Below, piece by piece: positions 6,922 to 11,218 of a stretch of 11,218 bases of DNA. Within the stretch, counting starts at the first letter, position 1. The number at the start of each line of letters is the position of its first letter. The stretch is taken from NCBI GenBank assembly GCA_039811765.1, contig JBDHZF010000081.1, forward strand, positions 1-11,218. The letters run 5' to 3'. A model generated the notes under the pieces. The model saw only the letters and a list, made by a program, of their open reading frames with translations, had not been told where the DNA came from and ran no database searches. The position numbers were made by a program, and so were the translations under genes. The stretch comes from JAGQUL01 sp039811765 (lineage in GTDB: Bacteria > Actinomycetota > Thermoleophilia > Gaiellales > SKUG01).

Positions 6922-7346
6922 GCGACGACATCGACGACCTCGGCGGCGACGACCTGTGGGATCGCATTGGCGGACCCACGCCGCCGCAGCCGGAGCAGCC
7001 GTCGGATGAAGACGACGAGCCCGTGGTCGTGGACCTCGGCCCGGCGGTGCGCGCGACGTTCCTGATCCGAGCCGAGAAGGTGCCCGTCGCGCCATGGGCG
7101 CAGGGCTGGCGCGTCGGCTCGATCGGCCCCGAGAACGGGCACGTCACGCTCGTGTGCGAACACGACATCGACCTCTCGCCCGTCGCGCAGCTGAGCGCGA
7201 TCACCGGGATCCTCGGCACGCTCAAGAGCGCGCAGCTCGACGTCGTGTGGTGGACCATGCAGACCCGTGGTCCGCTCGAACTCGACAAGCCCGACATGGA
7301 CGCCGAACTGCAACAGCTGCTCGACGGCGACAACGATCCCGAATAG
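6918..7346 (+). CDS. Unknown acidic 142-aa protein coupled to mazG
   Basis: I do not recognise this family. ATG 6918 overlaps the mazG stop (ATGA), and a strong Shine-Dalgarno AAGGAGA (6904-6910) sits 7 bases upstream, so it is a real, translated gene. Residues 1-40 are Asp/Gly/Pro/Gln-rich and probably disordered (DDIDDLGGDDLWDRIGG, then PPQPEQPSDEDDE). Residues 41-122 look folded, with alternating beta-like stretches (ATFLIRAEKVPV, GWRVGSIGPENGHVTLVC), a helix (PVAQLSAITGILGTLKS) and a closing strand with paired tryptophans (LDVVWWTMQ; Trp111, Trp112). The end (DMDAELQQLLDGDNDPE) is an acidic helix. There is no signal peptide or membrane segment, so it is cytoplasmic. Co-translation with MazG suggests a related or regulatory role, but that is inference only. 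Confidence 0.8.
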   Translation: MSDDIDDLGGDDLWDRIGGPTPPQPEQPSDEDDEPVVVDLGPAVRATFLIRAEKVPVAPWAQGWRVGSIGPENGHVTLVCEHDIDLSPVAQLSAITGILGTLKSAQLDVVWWTMQTRGPLELDKPDMDAELQQLLDGDNDPE

Positions 7347-7360
7347 CGGCGAGAGGGGGC

Positions 7361-7389
7361 TTTACAGCGTCGCGAACCCGTCGTACCTT
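7361..7389 (+). promoter_or_regulatory. Promoter of the M15 peptidase gene
   Basis: TTTACA (7361-7366; 5 of 6 to TTGACA) and TACCTT (7384-7389; TAnnnT) are exactly 17 bases apart, the best-matching housekeeping promoter in the window. It begins 15 bases after the stop of the unknown gene, so the peptidase is a separate transcription unit. The predicted transcript start is near 7396, giving a leader of about 73 bases. Confidence 0.6.
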
Positions 7390-7392
7390 CGA

Positions 7393-7452
7393 GATGCGTG
7401 GCAGTGCGCGCCGCTCGCCGAACTTGCGGTGCGCCTGCAGCCGATACGCATC
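7393..7452 (+). promoter_or_regulatory. Structured leader hairpin ahead of the M15 peptidase
   Basis: Two nested stems can form in the leader. The outer stem is GATGCGT (7393-7399) with ACGCATC (7446-7452), 7 pairs. The inner stem is 7401-7414 with 7426-7438: 13 pairs including one G-T pair, with a single bulged T at 7405 and an 11-base loop TCGCCGAACTT. An asymmetric internal loop separates the stems. The structure ends on the base before the ribosome binding site, so its folding could control ribosome access. No T-tract follows, so it is not an intrinsic terminator. The predicted transcript start falls inside the left outer arm, so that stem may be shortened in the RNA. High GC makes chance stems common, hence moderate confidence. 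Confidence 0.5.
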
Positions 7453-7460
7453 GAGGGGGA
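7453..7460 (+). promoter_or_regulatory. Ribosome binding site of the M15 peptidase
   Basis: GAGGGGGA lies 8 bases before ATG 7469 and decides this start. An in-frame ATG at 7394, 4 bases after the -10 hexamer, could serve as a leaderless alternative and would add 25 mostly basic residues, but it also gives no signal peptide. Confidence 0.6.
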
Positions 7461-7468
7461 ATCGCCAG

Positions 7469-8305
7469 ATGAGCTGCTGCACGACGGGAACGTCGGTGCT
7501 GACGTCCACCGTTTCGCAATGCGGGATGTCGCAATCGAGCGACGTTGCCGCGGCGAACGGCGGAGGAGACACCGTCGCCGCCACAACGACCACGCCCGCG
7601 ACGTCCACCGCGACCGAACAAGCAACGACGGGCGCGAAGACAACCGCCGAATTGGTGAACGACTTGAGCGTGGCCGTCACGAACCTGACGAACGCCGTCA
7701 CCCAGCTCGCGCAGTCGATGGCCGCGAGCGCGCCGGTCGCGACGACCGTGAGCGCCGGTGGGGATGTTGCGACCGCGCCCACGTCCACAAACGCGACCTC
7801 GACCGAAACGCCAACGCAGGTCGTGCAGCAGACGCCGACGCAAACCCCCACCCAGACTTCGGTGGAACAATCGTCGACGCAATCCACCGAGCAGACGTCG
7901 AAGAAGAAGACCAAGAAGAAGACCGCGTCGAAGAAGCAGCTCACCGCCGAGCAGAAGGCGTTCGTGAAGAAGTGGGTCACCGGCGACGTCAGCGACAAGC
8001 AGCTGAACCAGGACCTGCTGTATCGCGTCGCGCAGGTCGGCGCGCGCGTCGGCAAGAAGGTGCAGGTCGTCGCCGGATATCGCAGCGTCGCCGAGCAGCG
8101 CGTGCTCTACAACCGCTACAAGGCGGGCAAGGGCAATCTCGCCGCCAAGCCCGGCAAGTCCAATCATCAGGAAGGCAACGCGATCGACGCGAAGATCGGC
8201 GGTGTGTCGCTCGCGCGCAATGCGAAGGCCAAGCAGGCCGCGTTCGATCTCGGACTGCATTTCCCCGTGAAGGGCGAGCCTTGGCACACCGAGATCAAGG
8301 ACTGA
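7469..8305 (+). CDS. M15/VanY-type D-Ala-D-Ala or L,D-peptidase-like metallopeptidase
   Basis: This 278-aa predicted zinc peptidase acts on peptidoglycan stem peptides. Its C-terminal domain (about 160-278) has GYRS (203-206), the zinc motif SNHQEGNAIDA with His233 and Asp240, and GEPWHTE with the catalytic-type Glu270 and zinc ligand His273. All three expected ligands are present. Upstream are a basic patch KKKTKKKTASKK (145-156), a long Thr/Ala/Ser/Pro-rich linker (TPTQTPTQT repeats), a short amphipathic helix (62-84, LVNDLSVAVTNL onward), and an N terminus MSCCTTGTSVLTSTVSQCG with Cys3, Cys4 and Cys18. The low-complexity linker suits a protein outside the membrane, yet no hydrophobic signal peptide is visible from either possible start. 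It sits where mycobacteria carry lpqU, another cell-wall enzyme, between mazG and eno. Exact bond specificity cannot be told from the sequence. Confidence 0.87.
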   Translation: MSCCTTGTSVLTSTVSQCGMSQSSDVAAANGGGDTVAATTTTPATSTATEQATTGAKTTAELVNDLSVAVTNLTNAVTQLAQSMAASAPVATTVSAGGDVATAPTSTNATSTETPTQVVQQTPTQTPTQTSVEQSSTQSTEQTSKKKTKKKTASKKQLTAEQKAFVKKWVTGDVSDKQLNQDLLYRVAQVGARVGKKVQVVAGYRSVAEQRVLYNRYKAGKGNLAAKPGKSNHQEGNAIDAKIGGVSLARNAKAKQAAFDLGLHFPVKGEPWHTEIKD

Positions 8306-8321
8306 CGTGAACGAACGGTGA

Positions 8322-8339
8322 AACCGCGCGTGCGCGGTT
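8322..8339. terminator. GC-rich inverted repeat after the peptidase gene, weak terminator candidate
   Basis: AACCGCGC (8322-8329) and GCGCGGTT (8332-8339) are perfect inverted repeats 17 bases after the peptidase stop. In RNA this would make a 6-pair stem with a 6-base loop. No T-tract follows, so termination would be inefficient or of the T-less type proposed for high-GC bacteria. It could equally be a protein-binding site in front of eno. Confidence 0.35.
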
Positions 8340-8363
8340 GCCGATCGCGCCCGGGTGCGCGAG

Positions 8364-8369
8364 TATCCT
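8364..8369 (+). promoter_or_regulatory. Candidate -10 element for eno
   Basis: TATCCT fits TAnnnT with a transcript start expected near 8376 and a leader of about 27 bases. The closest -35-like sequence, TTGCCG (8338-8343), leaves a 20-base spacer, longer than usual and overlapping the inverted repeat, so the -35 is doubtful. Confidence 0.4.
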
Positions 8370-8388
8370 TTCGACCGCAATCGCGCCC

Positions 8389-8395
8389 GAAGGGA
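8389..8395 (+). promoter_or_regulatory. Ribosome binding site of eno
   Basis: GAAGGGA lies 7 bases before GTG 8403. It selects this GTG over the in-frame ATG at 8355, which would add 16 residues not found in enolases and would lie upstream of the predicted transcript start. Confidence 0.65.
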
Positions 8396-8402
8396 AACCA
8401 CC

Positions 8403-9707
8403 GTGAGCACCACGATCCGTCGCGTCCACGCACGCCAGATCCTCGATTCGCGAGGCAATCCCACCGTCGAGGTGGATGTGGAGGTCGATGGCGGGTTCGG
8501 TCGCGCCGCAGTTCCCAGCGGCGCATCCACCGGCACGCACGAAGCCGTGGAACTGCGCGACGGTGGCGAAGCGTGGATGGGCAAGGGCGTCACGAAGGCC
8601 GTGGCGAACGTCAACGGCGAGATCGCGTCGGCGCTCGTGGGCACGGACGCCAGCGACCATGCCGCGATCGACGCGCGCTTGATCGAACTCGACGGCACGC
8701 CCAACAAGGGACGCCTCGGCGCGAACGCGATCCTCGGCACGTCGCTCGCGTTGGCACGCGCGCTCGCCGCGGCGCAGGGCGTGGAGGTGTGGCAGTGGCT
8801 GCGCGACGCCTACGCGATCGACGCGCCTGCCGTGCTGCCGGTGCCGATGCTGAACGTGATCAACGGCGGCGAGCACGCCAACAACGCGATCGACGTCCAA
8901 GAGTTCATGATCGTGCCGCATGGCTTCGATCGATTCTCGGACGCGCTGCAAGCAGCCGACCGAACGTTCCACGTGCTCAAGAAGGCGATCGATGCGCGCG
9001 GGCTAAGCACTGCCGTGGGCGACGAGGGCGGGTTCGCGCCGAACCTCGGCTCCAACGTCGAAGCGCTCGACCTGCTCGTTGAAGCTATCGGCGCTGCGGG
9101 CTACGAACCGGGCACGCAGATCTCGATCGCGCTCGACGCCGCGGCCACCGAGTTCTTCAAGGGCGGCCGTTACGAGATGGCGGGCGACGGCACGAGCCTC
9201 GACGCGGAGGGCATCGTCGCGATGTACGAAGCGTGGGCCGAGCGTGCGCCGATCGTCTCAATCGAGGATGGCGTGAGCGAGGACGACTGGGACGCGTGGA
9301 AGCTGATCACCGAGCGGCTCGGGGATCGCATGCAGCTGGTCGGCGACGACCTGTTCGTCACCAATCCCGCTCGCTTGCAGGAGGGACTCGACTCGGGCGT
9401 GGCGAACGCGATGCTCGTGAAGGTCAACCAGATCGGGTCGCTCAGCGAGACGATCGCCGCGATGCGCCTCGGCGCCGATCACGGCTATCGAAACGTGATG
9501 AGCCATCGCAGCGGCGAGACCGAGGATGCGATCATCGCGGACCTCGCGGTCGGCACGGGCTGTGGCCAGATCAAGACCGGCGCGCCGAGCCGCAGCGACC
9601 GGGTCGCCAAGTACAACCAGTTGCTGCGCATCGAGGAACAGCTCGGCGACGCCGCAACCTATGCGCGACCGTTCGCGACAGCGCCCGCTGCCGCAAGCGC
9701 TCGCTGA
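8403..9707 (+). CDS. eno: Enolase (phosphopyruvate hydratase)
   Basis: Enolase converts 2-phosphoglycerate to phosphoenolpyruvate in glycolysis and is also part of the RNA degradosome in some bacteria. The 434 aa are the usual length. The protein starts STTIRRVHARQILDSRGNPT, the canonical N terminus, followed by AAVPSGASTG, whose Ser closes over the active-site metal. Active-site residues are all present, in near-identical numbering to E. coli: His158 (GGEHANN), Glu208 (GDEGGFAPN, general acid/base), metal ligands Asp245, Glu288 (SIEDGVSEDD) and Asp315 (VGDDLFVTN), Lys340 (LVKVNQIG, proton abstraction), SHRSGETED (367-375), and Lys391 (QIKTGAPSRSDR). The chosen start is GTG with a good ribosome binding site. 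The stop is 9 bases before pyk, whose product uses enolase's product, so the two genes likely form one transcript. Confidence 0.98.
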   Translation: MSTTIRRVHARQILDSRGNPTVEVDVEVDGGFGRAAVPSGASTGTHEAVELRDGGEAWMGKGVTKAVANVNGEIASALVGTDASDHAAIDARLIELDGTPNKGRLGANAILGTSLALARALAAAQGVEVWQWLRDAYAIDAPAVLPVPMLNVINGGEHANNAIDVQEFMIVPHGFDRFSDALQAADRTFHVLKKAIDARGLSTAVGDEGGFAPNLGSNVEALDLLVEAIGAAGYEPGTQISIALDAAATEFFKGGRYEMAGDGTSLDAEGIVAMYEAWAERAPIVSIEDGVSEDDWDAWKLITERLGDRMQLVGDDLFVTNPARLQEGLDSGVANAMLVKVNQIGSLSETIAAMRLGADHGYRNVMSHRSGETEDAIIADLAVGTGCGQIKTGAPSRSDRVAKYNQLLRIEEQLGDAATYARPFATAPAAASAR

Positions 9708-9716
9708 AAGCAGACG

Positions 9717-11201
9717 ATGGTCGACATTCACATTCCCGCGCAAGACGCGCGCCGGATTCGTCACACGAAGATCGTTTGCACGATCGGACCAGCCACGAGC
9801 GAGCACGACGTGCTCAAGGAAATGATGCTCGCCGGCATGAACGTGGCGCGCTTGAACTTCTCGCACGGTGCCTACGAAGCGCATGCGAGCGTGGTGCAAT
9901 CGATCCGCGCGATCGCCAAGGAGCTCGGTCGACCAACAGCGATCCTCGCTGATCTGCAAGGCCCGAAGATCCGCGTCGGTCAGATGCCCGGCGAGCGAGT
10001 GCTGGAGACGGGCGCGGTGATTACCGTGCTCACCAAGAACCTGCCCGCGCCAGAGGATCTCGGCCCGGACGAGCTGCCCGTGAAGCTGGAAGCGCTGAGT
10101 CGCAGCGTGGAGCCAGGGTCGACGATCATGCTCGCCGACGGCTCGATCCGTCTGCGCGTTCGCGACGTGCACCTCGTCGACGGCACGATCGAGTGCCTCG
10201 TGGAGGAGGGCGGTCCGATCTCCACGGCGAAGGGCGTCAATCTCCCCGACGTGGAGCTCGACATCCCCTCGATCACCGAGAAGGACGTCGCCGACTTGGA
10301 GTTCGCGCTCGCGCAGGGCGTCGACTACGTGGCGTTGAGCTTCGTGCGCAGCCCCGACGACGTGGAACGATTGCGCCAGCTGATCGCGGACGGCACGCCC
10401 GCGGGCAAGCCGCGCCCGCAGATCATCAGCAAGATCGAGAAGCCGCAGGCGGTGGATCGCTTGGACGACATCCTCGCCGCGAGCGACGGCGTGATGGTGG
10501 CGCGTGGCGACCTCGGCGTGGAACTCGGCCCGGCGGACGTGCCGCTCGTGCAAAAGCGCATCATCCGTCGCGCGAACGAGCTCGGGATCCCGGTGATCAC
10601 CGCCACGCAGATGCTCGAGACGATGACGCAGAACGCGGAGCCCACGCGCGCCGAAGCGAGCGACGTTGCGAACGCGGTGCTGGACGGCACCAGCGCGGTG
10701 ATGCTGTCGGGCGAAACCGCGGTTGGCAAGTATCCGGTGCACGCGATACGCATGCTCGATCGAATCGCTCGCGCAGTGGAACCGGCGATGCCGATTCCGC
10801 AGACGTACCTCGAAGTGGGGCGCACCACGAGCGTGCCGCAGGCGCTCGCCGACACCGCGTGCGAAGTTGGCGAGCTGCTCGACGCCGCCGCGATCGTGGT
10901 GCTCACCGAAACGGGACGCACGGCGCGCCAGGTGTCGCGCAATCGACCGCGCCGACCGGTGATCGCCGCGTCGCGTGACGTGAACGCCTGCCGCCGATTG
11001 GCGCTCGATTGGGGAACCGTCCCCGTGCTGATCGGCGAGCTTCCAGAGGGCGGCGATCCGATTTGGACCGATTCCACGACCGCCGCGAAGCTGAGCGGGC
11101 TCATCTCGCCCGGCGAGCGCGTGGTGTTCACCGCTGGCACGATCGCCGGCCAGCCTGGCTACACGAACATGCTGAAGGTCGAGGAGTTCGCGTCGATCTG
11201 A
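9717..11201 (+). CDS. pyk: Pyruvate kinase, potassium-independent type by sequence
   Basis: Pyruvate kinase transfers phosphate from phosphoenolpyruvate to ADP, the last step of glycolysis. The 494 aa cover the A, B and C domains with no extra phosphohistidine domain. Motifs: RHTKIVCTIGPATSEHDVL, MNVARLNFSHG (nucleotide and metal site), ADLQGPKIRVG (78-88), IISKIEKPQAVDRLDDI with Lys239 and metal ligand Glu241, MVARGDLGVELG with Asp265, TQMLETM, and EPTRAEASDVANAVLDGTSA. The allosteric C domain starts around residue 370 (AAIVVLTETGRTARQVSRNR). In the B-domain entry segment, Leu80, Gln81 and Lys84 replace the Thr, Lys and Glu of potassium-dependent enzymes. ATG 9717 follows the eno stop by 9 bases; only a weak GAAAG (9706-9710) precedes it, so translation may rely on ribosomes finishing eno. 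The last 17 bases of the window after the stop hold no feature. Confidence 0.97.
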   Translation: MVDIHIPAQDARRIRHTKIVCTIGPATSEHDVLKEMMLAGMNVARLNFSHGAYEAHASVVQSIRAIAKELGRPTAILADLQGPKIRVGQMPGERVLETGAVITVLTKNLPAPEDLGPDELPVKLEALSRSVEPGSTIMLADGSIRLRVRDVHLVDGTIECLVEEGGPISTAKGVNLPDVELDIPSITEKDVADLEFALAQGVDYVALSFVRSPDDVERLRQLIADGTPAGKPRPQIISKIEKPQAVDRLDDILAASDGVMVARGDLGVELGPADVPLVQKRIIRRANELGIPVITATQMLETMTQNAEPTRAEASDVANAVLDGTSAVMLSGETAVGKYPVHAIRMLDRIARAVEPAMPIPQTYLEVGRTTSVPQALADTACEVGELLDAAAIVVLTETGRTARQVSRNRPRRPVIAASRDVNACRRLALDWGTVPVLIGELPEGGDPIWTDSTTAAKLSGLISPGERVVFTAGTIAGQPGYTNMLKVEEFASI

Positions 11202-11218
11202 GGCGCGCGATCAGTCGT

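Noticed and set aside
7390..7468. Known ydaO-type (c-di-AMP) riboswitch ahead of the peptidase
   Set aside because: The leader is only about 73 bases, too short for that class, and its double-lobed core with multiple junctions cannot be formed here.
6467..8740. Minus-strand open frame of 757 codons spanning mazG, the unknown gene, the peptidase and eno
   Set aside because: It crosses four well-supported genes and their promoter regions; lack of stops is expected in such GC-rich DNA and the translation is low-complexity Arg/Ser/Ala with no motif.
9258..10742. Minus-strand open frame of 494 codons opposite eno and pyk
   Set aside because: It is a shadow of two highly conserved glycolytic genes, with Arg/His/Val-rich composition and no domain.
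1..11218. Frequent GATC/CGATCG words across the window as a possible regulatory or uptake motif
   Set aside because: Nearly all fall inside coding regions in frames explained by preferred Ile ATC and Asp GAT codons followed by G- or C-starting codons; there is no spacing pattern.
1..11218. Insertion sequences, tRNA or rRNA genes, CRISPR arrays
   Set aside because: I searched by eye for repeats with regular spacers, terminal inverted repeats, transposase motifs and tRNA arms and found none.

Overview
This window looks like chromosomal housekeeping DNA from a high-GC actinobacterium. The gene order pth, mfd, mazG, cell-wall enzyme, eno resembles the mfd-mazG-lpqU-eno block I know from mycobacteria. 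Several -10 hexamers have the TAnnnT form, two of them close enough to a start codon to suggest leaderless mRNAs. The gene content and start-site style would fit the class Acidimicrobiia, but that placement is an inference without a database search. All ten genes I can support lie on the + strand, and no stretch longer than 160 bases lacks a gene.

Layout. At the left edge is the 3' part of pth (peptidyl-tRNA hydrolase; the 5' end is outside the window). Wedged between pth and mfd is a compact type II toxin-antitoxin module: a Phd/YefM-type antitoxin and a PIN-domain (VapC-like) toxin that overlap by 4 bases. A near-perfect 22-base palindrome at the pth stop codon is probably its autoregulatory operator. 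Next is a full-length mfd (transcription-repair coupling factor, 1152 aa) with all its helicase motifs. After a 154-base gap with its own promoter comes a three-gene unit joined by 4-base stop/start overlaps. It comprises a lipoprotein parvulin-type prolyl isomerase with an unusual Asp/Ala/Lys-repeat tail, mazG (NTP pyrophosphohydrolase), and a 142-aa acidic protein that I do not recognise.

A second promoter at about 7361-7389 (TTTACA, 17 bases, TACCTT) drives a 278-aa M15/VanY-type peptidase. Its leader can fold into a 60-base two-part hairpin that ends exactly at the Shine-Dalgarno sequence. The peptidase has intact zinc ligands but no recognisable signal peptide. The window closes with eno and pyk, 9 bases apart, which catalyse consecutive last steps of glycolysis. 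The pyruvate kinase carries the Leu-Gln-...-Lys residues known from potassium-independent enzymes.

Most of this is ordinary core genome. The parts that deserve a second look are the structured leader and odd N terminus of the M15 peptidase, the toxin-antitoxin insertion with its operator, the unknown 142-aa protein coupled to mazG, and the repeat tail of the isomerase. I did not find convincing evidence of a wholly new system.
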